A DNA stretch of 64,000 nt from Eublepharis macularius (taxonomy: Eukaryota > Chordata > Lepidosauria > Squamata > Eublepharidae), in assembly GCF_028583425.1 (NCBI RefSeq), contig NC_072792.1, positions 156,618,676 through 156,682,675 of the forward strand, given 5' to 3'. The notes beneath the pieces were generated by a model. It had not been told where the DNA came from, ran no database searches, and saw only the letters and a list, made by a program, of their open reading frames with translations. Positions 30,327 to 42,487 of this stretch are shown here, piece by piece. Position numbers and translations under genes: made by a program. Within the stretch, counting starts at the first letter, position 1. Every line of letters starts with the position of its first letter.

Positions 30327-30816
30327 ACCAGCAGTCCCCCACACAGAAAAATAACACAACTCACTTAACATCAGAGAATCACAAAAACACAATTCCTGTC
30401 AAAAACACTTTATTTCTTGAACAGCTTTAGGCTGCACAGCACTGGGGCACACCAAAGGGCATGCCAGCAGTATCTTACAAAAAAAATAACACTACTCACT
30501 TCATATTAAAGAATCACCCAAAACACAATTGCTGTAAAAATACACTTTATTTCTTTAACTGCACAACAGGGCATGAAAGCAGTCTACTACACAAAATAAC
30601 ACAACTCACATCACCGTTTTTGACGGTGAAGTTTTTCTCATTGAAAGCAATGGCTGAATCGTTTCGGCAATCTCTGTTTCAGTATTACTATTCAGTAGTC
30701 CCTCTGGCTGAATTTCCCTACTGGGAAGTGAATTCCCCAATCTTTGGGTGGGCCCTGGAGAATTGGCAACTCACCAAGGTCTGGCCTGATCAGTTCTCCT
30801 GGGCTCCCTCCCTTCC
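30327..30816. other. Right-hand part of the hAT-like region
   Basis: It includes repeated blocks with cacaaaataacac and cactttatttctt (about 30340-30610) that look like diverged tandem units. The arm at 30637-30661 is complementary to the start of the element at 28077. No gene. Confidence 0.45.
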
Positions 30817-31429
30817 TGTAGCGTGCCAAGTGGGGGAGCTTACGTAGTCAGAGCACCACAAGGTCCTTTATATTCCAAAAAAGTATAATTTAATAACTAT
30901 ATACAGAGCACTATATACAAAGCAGGTAAAGGCACAACACATAGGGGTAGACCCCCCCTGTTCAGAACTCATAGGGCAGAAAATCAAACTGAAGAGAACC
31001 GCTGTCTGCTTTCCCTACCACACTGTTCCCTACTCTACCTTAAGGGGGTGGTGGTCTCAGGGAAGGTTCACCCTTTATTTCCTTTCTGCTGCCTCCCAGG
31101 CCCTCCACATTTAGGGCCTAGGCAACCGGGTTTCACCCAGCAGCAGGAGCCTCTCCTTCTTCAACCAAGAAGGTGACTCACTCTTTTTCCTCAGGATGGG
31201 CTGAGTCTCTCTATTCAGGCTCCACCCCTTATTTTTCCCACACTTTCTTGGCCCGGGGCAGCTGGGAGTTGTAGTCCAGGAAGAAGGGCGTCCCACACCA
31301 AGACTTCTGCAGGCCCCTCCCTGGCCCCACAGCCCATCAACCCTCAGGGGGAACATTTCCTCCCCTTTCTTTAAAGACAGAATAACAGCAACTGGCACTC
31401 ATTTCACCCCTGGAAACCATTTCGTTACA
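30817..31429 (-). mobile_element. Probable LTR, minus strand, 613 bp
   Basis: The minus-strand ends are TGTAACG and CGCTACA, perfect-type inverted termini. The interior has gtatatagtgctctgtatat and an AATAAAGGG-type signal near 31075. No target duplication matches (left flank cttcc, right flank gggtg), so it may be a rearranged or old solo LTR. Family unknown. Confidence 0.5.
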
Positions 31430-32409
31430 GGGTGAAGCCTAGCTTTAGATGTATACGGAGCAAAGGATTATTAGTTAGTACTTATACAATACTATCAATT
31501 TATACAGTGCTTTACACAGCATGAGCAAAGGTCAAAATGCAGGCCCTTTCCACAAAAAACTCAGAATGTAAAATTTGGAAGTGGACAGCAGGGGAAATGA
31601 TGAGAGAGGAAAAGGAAGCAAGGAAAAGATGAAAGAATCGGCAATTCCAGTTGCTTGGGCTGTGTTGGAACTTGGACTTTGGGGGAGTCCATAAGCAAAG
31701 GTGCCACCACAAAGATAGTTTTGTTGAAGGAATGGAGAGAAGTGTCATTGTGCTGAGGGATTGAGAATGCACACCAGCCTTCTTTTGGCACATGACAAGC
31801 AGTGGCAAGCCGCAGAAATGTGATAATCTTACAGATGCAGTAGAGGTTTTGTTTGTGCCTTTTTCCTTGAAATGTGAAGCGGCCCTGAGAACAAACTATG
31901 AAAGTCGCTGTGTTAGAAAACAAACGCTTGGTAGTATGGCTTTGTCACTTTTAAACATCAGCCTGTTTTGATTGGCAAATCCTTCTCTTCCTATGCCAGT
32001 AAATGGGGCGTTAACTTCTGAAGCAAGAGCCAGAAGAGCAGCCAGTTAGAGCTCTTTGTGGTAGCAAAAGTCAAAATGACAGCAGAAAAGAAAGACAGTT
32101 TTACTGACGTCTCATTAAAGGTTGCAATGAAAGCAAGAAGCTGTCCAGAGGCACATTTGCTTCTAATTTTAATGTTCAACATCTAAAGCTGTATTTATTG
32201 ATACAGGAGGAATAAAAAATCCAAAGATGCTAAAAACTTAAATCTCACAGTGTTGGGGTGGGGTGCATTTCTATCTCTTCTTCTACTTAGTATTCTTTCT
32301 CTATCCCTCAATTAACTGCTTTTTACCATTTCTTGCACAAGGTAAATGCTGTCATAAATTTAAAATTTTAGAAAGCTTGAGGTGACCATTGAAATTTCCA
32401 GTGGGGCAT
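31430..32409. other. Intergenic sequence, nothing recognised
   Basis: About 980 bases without a supported gene. The minus frames at 31512-31923 overlap one another and have no recognisable protein. Confidence 0.45.
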
Positions 32410-32690
32410 AATTACGTTATTTATTATTTATTTTATTTATGTCATTTATAGTTCACCTTTCTCACTTAGAGCCAAGCTACAAGTGACAAATGACACTTGC
32501 CTGGCAAGTGAACAGACTCACGTGTATTCCTCCCTGTTCACTTGCCCTCCACTTGCGCTCCAGTGGAGAGCAAGTGAATGGCAAGTGAACAGGGAGGAAT
32601 ACACGTGAGTCTGTTCACTTGCCAGGCAAGTGTCATTCGTCACTTGTAGCTTGGCCCTGAGACTCAAGGTGGATTACATAGTATGAGAAC
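32410..32690 (-). repeat. L2 LINE tail split by a MITE
   Basis: The reversed tail (ttatttatgtcatttatagttcacctttctcact .. gagactcaaggtggattaca) is broken exactly at the position where uninterrupted copies read ctcactgagactc. Confidence 0.75.
32469..32657. mobile_element. Palindromic MITE in the L2 tail
   Basis: Inverted ends GAGCCAAGCTACAAGTGAC and its near-complement at 32639-32657, with arms of about 90 bases including gaacagactcacgtgtattc. Flanks are TTA (32466-32468) and TGA (32658-32660). Intact L2 tails have TGA here, so the duplication was TGA with one later change. Confidence 0.8.
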
Positions 32691-32787
32691 TGGTTTAATA
32701 GCTATTTCTTTACCTTAAGAAACTCTAAGAATTATAGATTTGGGAGACAGCCTCAGGAGGACCTCTGCTGTCAGCACTGTGACAACT

Positions 32788-33035
32788 AAACTGGCATTAT
32801 TTATTTAGTACAGTTTGATCCTGCCCTTTCCCGCAAGAAGCTTGAGGCGGCATACGTTGTCCTTCCCTCCTCCTTTTTATCCTCACAAACAACCCTGTGG
32901 GGTAGGTTAGGGTGAGAGACAAAGAGAATGTGTTTGGCCCAAGGTCACCCAGCAAGCTTCCATGGCAGATTGAAGTTCTGAAGTTGGATCTTCCAGATGT
33001 TGTTCTAGACTCAGCCACTACACCACACTGACTCT
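32788..33035 (-). repeat. Sauria-type SINE
   Basis: The reverse strand carries the same order as at 3540: tail side ttatttatttag, then aacaaccctgtggggtaggt, cccaaggtcacccagcaagc, and a head with ccactacaccacactgactc. Confidence 0.7.
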
Positions 33036-33324
33036 TTGTTTATAATGTAGACAAGCAACAAGTGTGATAGCCTCTGAGCAAATAACACTATTCTTTTTAT
33101 TCTACTCTTTCACTTGCCTTCAAATTGGTTGTGACTTGACAGCACATTTATATGTATGTGTGCTCGTGTACATATGTCTCTGGGAATTCTGAGGGCCCAG
33201 AAATTTGATAAGTTTAGGGGGCATAGCCCAGAATTTTTATCCAGGGCCTGAGGTGGAGAAAAGGTGTTTTAGAGGGTCTAGATGTGAAGCTCAGCTGTGT
33301 GTACCTTAAAAATGAGAAGAACAG

Positions 33325-33536
33325 GGCCGATTCCAGATGACTAACCTTAAGTCGCTTCATGCCGCCTTCTTCCGGATCGCGACGGGGAAAATGCAAAATA
33401 TCGCGTTTCCTCGCGCGAGTTTTGCGCGACGACGCGCAAAACTCGCGCGAGGAAACGCAATATTTCGCATTTTCCCCGTCGCGATCCGGAAGAGGGCGGC
33501 ATGAAGCGACTTAAGGTTAGTCATCTGGAATCGGCC
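33325..33536. mobile_element. 212-bp near-perfect palindrome (MITE), CAG target duplication
   Basis: Arms of 104 bases (33325-33428 and 33433-33536) differ at about three positions and enclose a 4-base loop. Ends are GGCCGATTCCAGATGACTAA and its complement. CAG flanks both sides (33322-33324 and 33537-33539). The centre is CpG-rich (cctcgcgcgagttttgcgcg). The near-perfect symmetry suggests a young copy. It has no coding capacity. Confidence 0.88.
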
Positions 33537-33574
33537 CAGGATGGGGAAGGAGCCTTATCCTGGCTCATGAAAAC

Positions 33575-33690
33575 TTATACCCTCCCACAAACTTTGTTAG
33601 TCTTATAGGTGCTACTGGACTCTTGCTCTTTTCTACTGTTACAGGCAGATTAACACGGCTACCCATCTTGTTCTGTGAGAAAAAGTGTGA
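33575..33690 (+). repeat. Penelope-like tail fragment
   Basis: agtcttataggtgctactgg, ctcttgctcttttctactgt and cagattaacacggctaccca follow the family pattern on the plus strand. Confidence 0.6.
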
Positions 33691-33999
33691 CAGCTGGGTA
33701 GAAAAATATGTAAGAAAACTGCAAACAACAGGAATCCATATTGTGGCTGGTCTCAAGTGGTCTGAGGCCTGATGGTAACATTTGTGTCAGAACAGTGGTT
33801 TTTCAGGGAAATTAGGTGCTCTTTGGAAGCGTACCCTAGACCTCTCAGTGCCCACCACTGCAACTGCAGGGGCAGATAAGTTGTGCTTAATACACAGAGT
33901 TCTGGCTGCTTTCAAGTGGGCTAGCTTAAACTTGGTAGGTCTGGGACAGTAATCATTGGAAAGGCCTTAGAAGCTTGAATGAGTAAAATTATTATTTCA

Positions 34000-34150
34000 G
34001 ATGGGTAACTTTTGTGAGTCTGTTGCAGTCAAAAAAATGAAGAATCCTGCCAAGCCTCAAAAACTAAAACATTTATTGTGATGTAAGCTTTCATGAGCTA
34101 GTGCTGTGTTCTCAGCTGGCAGATATTTATATCTGTTTGTAAGATATATA
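34000..34150 (-). repeat. Penelope-like tail fragment, diverged
   Basis: gatgggtaacttttgtgagtctgttgcag and gatgtaagctttcatgagct resemble the reversed tail. Limits are approximate. Confidence 0.4.
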
Positions 34151-34676
34151 TAAAGGGTAGAAGAGAAGGGCTGATTTGTTTGTGTGTGTGTTTGAGCGGG
34201 GTGGTGGGGACAGGAAGGGAGAGAGGTTATAACAAAATAAGACCAAGATATCAACTAATCAAAATGTGACATGACTTCGTAGATTTCAAGGGCAGGATCC
34301 AGTGAAAATCAGAGTGGACCACCCCCAACTGCTCCCAAATACATAAATCTCTAAAGAAGGACAATTACGAAATTTTTATAATGAACTAGCCATCTCTAGC
34401 TGGCCCCAAATCTCAAATCAGCACAAGAAGTCAGTAGCTTCACAATGGATTCTATTTAAACTTTTTTCTTGGCTGAATTATGGCAACGTTTAAATCTGTA
34501 ATGGCTGAAATGTTTATCTGCCATTTTCACATCCGTTTAATTATCCTTTTAGAGGCAGCCTGGTTTGGTCAACATAAATGGCGGAAGGGCATTGCTGGCA
34601 CATGAGGACAGCTTACATTAGAAAATGTTCGGGGGACACATTGCAGAGTCCAGTCCTGTGTTATGATGTTCCTATT
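34151..34676. other. Intergenic sequence, nothing recognised
   Basis: No gene or clear repeat apart from a short GT-rich run at 34175-34195. Confidence 0.4.
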
Positions 34677-34891
34677 CAGGGCTTTTTTTCTGGGAAAAGA
34701 GGTGGTGGAACTCGGGTTGCCCTTGGAGAAAATGGTCACATGGCTGGTGGCCCCTGATCTCCAGACAGAAGGGAGTTGAGATTGCCCTCCGTGCCACTTG
34801 GAGATCAGGGGGCGGGGCCACCAGCCATGTGACCATTTTCAAGAGGTTCTAGAACTCCGTTCCACCGCGTTCCAGCTGAAAAAAAGCCCTG
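34677..34891. mobile_element. Palindromic hAT-type MITE, 8-bp target duplication
   Basis: Ends CAGGGCTTTTTTTCTGGGAA and its counterpart gctgaaaaaaagccctg; the interior arms tggtggcccctgatctccag and gatcagggggcggggccacc are complementary. Flanks TTCCTATT and CTCCTATT (34669-34676, 34892-34899) match at 7 of 8. CAGGGC ends with 8-bp duplications fit hAT. Confidence 0.85.
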
Positions 34892-34899
34892 CTCCTATT

Positions 34900-36129
34900 T
34901 CTTTTAAGTGCTTTCAGTCGGCAGTGCAGGGAACAGCCTAGCAGTGGAAGACAAAAGTGCTGAGCATGGATGGAAGATGTTCCATGGAAAACCGGGGAAG
35001 GGAGGAAGTGCACTGCAGTGCAGTACATATTTCTGAGGATCAGCAGCCCTTCCAATTCTAAATGTTGCTCTGCAGCCAACCGGTTTTCCTTTCTGTGATT
35101 CCCCTCCCCCTGTCCTTTAACATAGGATTACTCTCACTCCCCTGCCCCAGTTAGTGTTATAATGATTGATTATATTATTTCAAGTATAGCCTGGTTTGCT
35201 TCCACCTTACTTTCAGAGGGATACCACAAAGCTCGCTGCAGCAATCCTCTAACATGTGAAAGAAACTTCGTACAGGCCTCAATACAAAATGATCAAAGAA
35301 GAAAAACAAATTCATATAGGTCTTTTTTTTCTGCATTGATACTTACTTTTGGAAATGAAAGCAAGAAAGAAGCGAAGGGAGACGGGCTTCCCCATTCTGC
35401 TCGACTGTTAATTAGGCAACAATTCATGAACAGTGAAATGCCTCCAGCTATTTCACGCTATGCCTGTTGCCTTGGTATTTGCGTGCGTGAATGAGATTCT
35501 TTTGCCAAGTATGCTTCAGTTTAAGCTCCTTTGCCAAGGAAGGTTCCAGCCTCTCTGTTCTCACTAGAGTTCCGAGCTGTGTGTCAGGGGAAACTAGACA
35601 GCATTGTTGATACTGGGGGGGGGGGGGGAATGTGCGTGTGTGTGAAGGGGGGGTAGAGGGGCAATTCTGCCTGGGCAAATTCTGCTTCACATATTAATCT
35701 TTCTCAAGCATTCCTATAAAATGTTTTGATTCCTCTCTATATTTACATTGCAGGTTTCCCAAATATCAATAAAGTTTCAAAAAAGTCTTCAGCCACTGGT
35801 GGAGGATGGCAACAGAAGGGGACAGATGGATCTTAGGCTTGCCAGGTTGCCCACTGCTGTGGGCACTTGCCAGGTTGCTTGCCAGGTTGCCCACTGCTGT
35901 GCCCACCCATACTGGTTCTTCCTAACTCTATCTGCTCTTGCTATAGGTGAAAATGGGTAGTGGTGGTGGCCACATCCACGACACTATAAGAATTTGGGGG
36001 AATTCCTAGGGCATCATGTGACGCTCCCCCTCTCCGTACCCTGCCCCCAAATCTTCCTGGGATTGCCTGATGCAAGGCTGGCAACCCTCTGAATGGAGTT
36101 TTGGTGCTACTACCAAGAAGGACCTCTCC
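34900..36129. other. Intergenic sequence, little recognised
   Basis: A G-run lies at about 35616-35628. A short tandem duplication of gccaggttgcccactgctgt is at 35838 and 35881. The plus frame 35162-35494 has no recognisable protein. Confidence 0.45.
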
Positions 36130-37440
36130 CAGTTTGCCACCTGCCTAATCTCAGCAGGCGGGGGCACCTGAGCTAGGGCCTCTGAAGATGACCACAGTGG
36201 TTGAGTAGGTTCATAAGGGAGTAGGCAGTCCTTCAGGTATATTGCTCCCAAACGTATAAAGTTTCAGAGGTCAACACTAGAACCTTGTGCTGCCAAACAA
36301 ATTGGTAGCCAATGTAGTTGGGCCAAGACTGGACGGATATGGTCCCTATGACACACTCCAGTCGATACGCTGGCTGCAGCATTCTGCACCAGCTGAAGTT
36401 TCTGAAGACTTTTTATGGACAGTCCCACATAGAACGCATTGCAGTAATCTAATCTCGATGTAACCAGGCGTGCATCACAGTGGCCAGATATTTTCTGCCA
36501 AGGAGAGGCCACAGCTGGCTAACCAGATGAAGCTGATAAGAGGCACTCCTGGCCACAGCTGTTGCCTGCTTATCCAGCAGTAGGATTGGGTCCAAGAGCT
36601 CCCCAAACTATGGACCTGTTCCTTCAAGGCGAGCTCAATCCCATCCAGAACGAGTGACGCCTTAAATCCTGGGAGAGATCTTCCACTCACCAGTAACACT
36701 TCTGTTTTGTCAGGATTAAACTTCAGTTTATTAGCCCGCGTCCTCACCAAAACTGTCTCTAGGCACCAGTTCAGCGTTTCTTTAGCCTCCCTGGATCAGC
36801 CAGAAGTTTGAGACAGAGTTGTGTGTGATGAAATGAAATCCTGCCCTCAAGTGATAGTTGACTTATGGTGACCCCTGGTGGAGTTTTCATGGCAAAAGAC
36901 TAACAGAGGCCAACCTTGCTTAGCTTCTGACATCTGACAAGATCAGGTTTTCCTGGACTATAACATAACCCAGCCTAAATCTCCTGATGACCTCACCCAG
37001 CAGTTTCACGTAGATGTTAATGAGCATAGGCGATAAGATGAAACCTTGTTGGACCCCACAGGCCAAAGGCCAAGGAACTGAGCAGCAGTCCCAGCACCAT
37101 CCTCTGAAACCTACCCTCCAGGTAAGACCAGAAGCATTGCAGAACAGCACCTCCTGATCCCAGCCCAGAAAGGCAATCTGGAAGGATACCATGATCAATG
37201 GTATCAAAGGCCACCTGAGAGGTCCAGGAGAATCAATAGAGTCGCACACCCTCTGTCAGTCTCCCAGCACAGGTCACCTACCTGGTCGACCAAGGCTATT
37301 TCAGTCCTATATGCAAGCCAAAAACCAGATTGGAAAGGATTTAAACAATATGCCATATCTAGGAAAGCTTGGAAGTTGTCTGGCCACCACCTGTTCAATC
37401 ACCTTGGAATGGAACATTTGAGATGGGTTCATAGTTATTG
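36130..37440 (-). mobile_element. CR1/L2-clade LINE, minus strand, decayed
   Basis: Reverse-strand ORF2 pieces: 'FDTIDHGILPDCLSGLGSGG' near 37170, 'GVQQGFILSPMLINIYVKLL' near 37050, 'NKLKFNPDKTEVLLVSGRSL' near 36700, 'TSRLDYCNAFYVGL' near 36440, and 'LQLVQNAAA' near 36370. The order matches the reverse transcriptase and C-terminal part of ORF2. Frameshifts and stops are present, and a SINE is inserted at 36835-36968. This copy is more diverged than the plus-strand LINEs at 6263 and 24179 and seems to be another subfamily. Confidence 0.8.
36835..36968 (-). repeat. 5S-rRNA-derived SINE inside the LINE
   Basis: The reverse strand shows aggaaaacctgatcttgtca and gaagctaagcaagg (5S-like part) and the SINE tail ccataagtcaactatcactt. 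It interrupts the LINE between its 'SSW' and 'NIY..' coding blocks. Confidence 0.65.
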
Positions 37441-37514
37441 AGATCTCAGGAGAGTCTTGTTTAGAAATGGTATAGCATAGTATAGCACATGCTTTGTATA
37501 CAAAAGGTGATCCA

Positions 37515-37690
37515 GTCTGATATAGTGGTTACAGTGTTGGAATAGGTCTGGGAGACAGGTTCAACACTGACTCTGCCATAAAGCTCACCGGAACAGTCAC
37601 TGCCTCTCAGCTGTACCTTACGGGATTGTTGTAAAGATAAAATGGAAGGAGCAGAACCATGCACACTGCTTTGGAGTCCCTGAAACAAGG
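37515..37690 (+). repeat. Sauria-type SINE, diverged
   Basis: gatatagtggttacagtgtt, ctgggagacaggttcaacac and gggattgttgtaaagataaa follow the SINE order on the plus strand. Confidence 0.6.
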
Positions 37691-37724
37691 ACTGGAAAAC
37701 ATGTACTATATATAGAAAGAAGGC

Positions 37725-37872
37725 TCCATCCCTAGAGTCTCCAGGTTCAAGGGATCAGGAAAGACTTTTTCAGAGACTCTGGAGAACTTTCTACTAGTCA
37801 AAGAAGACAATCTGAGCCCTTAGGATGAACCAATAGTCTGAATTGTATAAGGCAGCTTCATATGTCCTTCTA
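37725..37872 (+). repeat. tRNA-derived SINE 3' part (ACA-SINE2-like)
   Basis: gagtctccaggttcaaggga, agactctggagaactttcta and ataaggcagcttcatatgtc match the body and 3' end of the family at 23255. Confidence 0.6.
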
Positions 37873-39298
37873 AAAAGTCTTATCTGTCTTCCTGCCTCAG
37901 TAGAGAAAGAAGAAACAGGCAAGTGTGATACCTCAGCCATTATAGCAGGAATTTATTAATACTTTTCAGGGTGACCTATAAGCCAGGGGTCAGTCATCTT
38001 TATAATTAAAGAGCCAAACTACAACTAAATTCAGAGCAAAAAAATCAGCAAAGGGCCAGTGTAACAAAACCCATTTGCCCAAGTGAAAATGCACAACTTT
38101 ACTAATAATTGACATGTTGATTACTAACCCATAAAGCTTCTGCAGCCCAAACATCGGCCTTTATCAGCAAGTGGCATGCACAAGGTCTCACAAAACAGAT
38201 AATACACACAGGAGTACCCTGCCTGATTATTTTAGTGCACTGTTCATGAACATAGATCTCTTCATGGTTCACACTTGGTTTTCCAAACTGTTTGCATTTG
38301 ATTTGCAACAATCGTTTCCATAAAGCCTTTCTAAGAAGCCCTAATTCTCCCCAGGGTAAGACCCTGGTTATTTCCAGAGAGACGATGTAGTGTTTCTGTA
38401 AAGAATGAGCTCTGTGTGGCAAAGTGTCTTATGGGGTTTCCAGGCCTCCGGGTACAATTACACTGAATGTCTCCAGAACTGAGTAATCTGCATTGCATGC
38501 TGTTTGTCTTGCAAAAATAACAGGTAACATGTTGGAACTCATTGCTTATGGGGGGAAAACCACCACTCTCCATCATTTGGGTCCTGAATGGCCTTTTCAT
38601 TCAGTTAAGAAACATCACAGAGATTGAGACTCAACAAGAAAAAATGCCTTGTGTGCTAAAGTCCAACAACTGGCTCTAAATGGAACACACACTGATCGAC
38701 ACTAACTTTTGGAACATCAACAGGCAGGCAGATTTTTCTTCTGTGATTATTTTATTTTCCATAAAGCCATGTTCCTTTGGAAGATGGGAGAGAGAGTCTC
38801 TGGATCTTCTTGACTGATTGCAGACTGTAGCCACTAAGATTACATATATGTGTGAAGTAGTCCAATCTTGGAGCATATGGGGTGGAACTTTGAATCAGAT
38901 AAGAGGTGGTTTCACATTCAAGAGCATGCCTGTTTGTAGGAACCAATTCAGAAAAACAGAGAGATTGTTTGCAAGTTTTCTTGTACCAAAGTACAGTGTA
39001 GTATTTCCTTTCTTTGCTTTTTTCTTGAATCTAGTTTCTGTTTTGTCTTTTCTGTCTCTTTGTTTTGTGCGTGTCTCTAATTCTTTCTGCAGCATTTTAC
39101 TGTTTTTACTTGGGATTTGCCCCCCCTTTCTTGCTTTTTTGGCTCACCTTCTATCTTGTTTTCTCATGCATGCTGATCTTTGGAAGCCAATTTTTTGTTA
39201 AATCTCCCCTCAGTCTTATTTGCTTAATTAGTTGTTTCATTTTGTGACTGGCAGTGGTTGTGTTGCCAGAGCATGTCTTTGAACCCTTTTGATTTTTA
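37873..39298. other. Intergenic sequence, nothing recognised
   Basis: About 1.4 kb with no supported gene. The overlapping short frames on the minus strand (38102-38600) have no recognisable protein. Confidence 0.45.
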
Positions 39299-39320
39299 AT
39301 CACACACACACACACACACC
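39299..39320. repeat. (CA)n microsatellite
   Basis: An uninterrupted CA run of about 10 units. Confidence 0.9.
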
Positions 39321-39367
39321 GAAGCTGCTGTGGTTCTTTGGGAATTATAGTTTTACAATTAATTTTA

Positions 39368-39520
39368 GGATAGATCAAGGTGGGTAGATGTGTTAGTCTG
39401 TCTATAAGATGAACAAAATTTGTGATAGGGTATGAGCTTTCGTGAGTCACAGCTCACTTCTTCAGCTCATACCTTACCATAAATTTTGTTAGTCTTAGCT
39501 ACTGGACTCTTGCTCTTTCC
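39368..39520. repeat. Penelope-like tails in inverted pair
   Basis: Reversed tail gggtagatgtgttagtctgt, gggtatgagctttcgtgagt, then the forward tail aaattttgttagtcttagct, actggactcttgctctttcc. Confidence 0.6.
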
Positions 39521-39529
39521 TACAATTAA

Positions 39530-42278
39530 TTTGGGATTTGCCTGTCTTGCGTAACTCACACTGTGTTGTATATGTGCGTGTCCCAAGTGTAATCCAATCA
39601 TAATTCTTATTTATTTATTTTATCATACACAGTCCAATAATAAAATAACATACATTTCATACATACCTTATCTGACGTCTGTGCCCAAACAGCCCATCAT
39701 GACCGTCAAGGTATCTTCTGGTTCTGGTAGGAAGAACGTGCAGCACTCTGGAGGCAAATCTGGAAGAGGAAGAGGAAGAGGAAAGGGTGATTTTGAAAAA
39801 GCAGCAGTAACCAACAATAGTAGCAGTCTGCTTGACACTGGAAGTTCCCCCTTCAAGTTCAAGCTTCTGTTCTTCAAGCTAAATGGCCGCAGTGCCAATT
39901 CCTCAAGCCATTTTATGTATTACTGTCTCCTATCAATTCTCCCTTAGACTTTAATGTTAAATATGGGTACCTTTCATTGTTTCAAAAAGGGGGACCTCTT
40001 TATTGCATCTGGTTGATTGGCTGCGTAGATGCCTTAGTCAAATACTGCAATCCCTTTGAGCTTTCAGATAGAAAATCAGGGAAGTACAGACTCAAGAAAT
40101 GGGGGTGGTTTTACTTCAATTGTAATCAATAGAAAACAATAACAAAATAGAATTATGAAAGCAAAATAACAATAACGAAACAAACCCATACAAAACAACC
40201 CAACAACGAAACAGTTCCTTTAGGGAATTAGTAATAAAAATGAAAGAAATGAAACAAACTCTCATACGCAAGTCAATGTATTCCAAATGGAACATACGGA
40301 CAGTACTCAGGAGACTGGGCCAAGTAACAGAGTGCTGATCTTGTTTTTTCCCCATCAATGTGATGTGGAAGTTGCCCTCCCTCTCAGTTGTATTGGGTGA
40401 TGGTTGCCAGGACCAGTGGATCAGCTTCCTATTTTTGTAGGTTTCTTCATCCTCTGGGAAATGCCCTTTGGGGACTTTAAATGATAACCTGTTTGCTCTT
40501 TCCCCCCAAGCACTTTTCCTGATTGCAGGCTCAGAAACAAAAGAGCTACAAACTTGTCTCCCTTTAAAAAATTTGTCTTACAGATGGTTCACACAAACTC
40601 CCTAATGAGGGTATACATGTGTGTTTCTCTTTATCTAATTTGGGATGAGGATAAAAAAGTGCAGACGACTTTCTTCCTGCACCTACTACAAAGGGGTGGG
40701 ACTGGAAGGGACCACAGGCCTGACTTTTCTTGCCTTGCACTGACTCTCCAGAGAGGAGTCACATGTGCTTCTGAACAAGACCAGCAGCATCCGCATGCTT
40801 TACTTAAAGCTGCAAGAATATAACTTAATTCAGCATCTGCTGAATTATCTTACTAGGTGAATGTGGCTACATAACATGTGTGCACACATCCAGAGTATGA
40901 GAAGAGAAGGGATACATTCCTGTCTGTGATACATCCATCTTTAGATGGGAATAGGAGAGCGTATTTTCATATGCTACGTATGTCTTCAGGGATCTTCCAA
41001 ATGATGGTTTGGAATACTGGAAACAAGCACAGTCATCTCTTCCCCGTTTTCATGCAGTTTCCCTTTCAATTTACATTTTAATTTGTTTTAATTTAATTTA
41101 ATGCAATGTCCGGTGTGGTAAGGCTAGTGTTCCTCCCCCTTCTGCTAACAGAATCCATAAACCATGTCAAACCACAATTGTTTATTCTGGTTGAAGGTGA
41201 AGGCGGGGCATGCTAACCTTAGTTTTCCTATTCGAAATCACACACCATGGTTGTTTTTACAGTGGAAATCAAAGGAGAGGAGAGGTAGGAGGAGCAGCAG
41301 GCATGGGATTATCCAAACTACAGTTTGGAGTATTTTGAATTGAACTGAATTATCTCATACACATCCTGAGTTTATGTACACTTTGTTGCATGTAGTCACT
41401 GCCCTATTTTATTTAGCTTTTTTTATTAAAGTACTTTATCTTGAGCTCTTTTTTGTTTTCTTCCTCATTCTCTTTCTTAGAATGACTTCTAGGTTCAGAG
41501 GTCAGCCAGAGTCTTTCCTCTATCCCCCCCTCCCCCATCATAGTGAAGGCAGGGAAGATTCTTTCTCTGCCTTTGAAAAGCTTCCCTTTTAGCACCAGCC
41601 CTGCACACAGGATGCCTTTGAACTTTTTTAGATGTCTTCTTGACACTCATCAGAGCAGTAAAATCTAAAGCAATCTCCCTTCTTGTCCCTTTGAAATGTG
41701 TGCAATCCTACTTGAAGTGAGAGAGCTTTCTTATTCCTCTCTGAGATTTGTCAGAAGACTGCTCAGTTTTAAATGTGAATCACTCTTTGACTGTTGGTCA
41801 CTGCAGTCAGGAAAAGGATGCATGAAGCTTTTAAAAAATGCAGTAGGCCAGTACTGAGATTGCTTTACTGAGTATTTTTGACCTGACAAGTAATTCAGGC
41901 ACTTGTATTCTGTTTGGTCAAATGTCCTTTGCTGCCCAAACCTATGCATGGGGTTCACTTCCAAATGAGACTGAATAGGAATGCATCAGTCTCCAGATTT
42001 GCTGCACCAGTATTTATAGGTTTGTATTGAATGTAAAATAGACCACAGAGCCCAACATTTCAGTGACATCATTAATGCATTGCGAGCAAATACTCTAGTA
42101 CAAAATTGTATGAAGGGTGTCAAATGTAACGTACAGCATATTTCTTTAACCAGGAAAACTCAGGACCAAACTAGACAAGTTGCTGGGAGAGCCATTCATG
42201 GATCTTCCCAATGAGAGTTTTACCCTGGGTAGGATCTTGGTTTGGATGAGACACAGAATGAATGAGGCTGACCGTCAT
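39530..42278. other. Intergenic sequence, nothing recognised
   Basis: About 2.7 kb. The plus frame 39681-39947 (88 codons, Gly/Arg-rich middle) is not supported by any family or context. Composition is ordinary and I see no repeat with readable ends. Confidence 0.45.
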
Positions 42279-42438
42279 TAGCACTCATTGATGCATGGCT
42301 TGCTGATCAAAACCATTACTCCTAAAATGGAAAAAGACAAAGTTGATGAGGCTAGTCTTTTTTCTTTTCTGGAGCTAATCTCAGCAGGAGGTGTGTGGGT
42401 TGTGTGTGTTGAGGGAGGGGGAAGGCGGGATATAAATA

Positions 42439-42460
42439 ACAACAACAACAACAACAATCC
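42439..42460. repeat. (AAC)n microsatellite
   Basis: Six to seven AAC units. Confidence 0.85.
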
Positions 42461-42487
42461 TTGTTCCTCCTGAACTGCAGCCATGAT

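Noticed and set aside
39681..39947. Small Gly/Arg-rich protein gene
   Set aside because: 88 codons with no relative, no upstream context, and no conservation evidence available.
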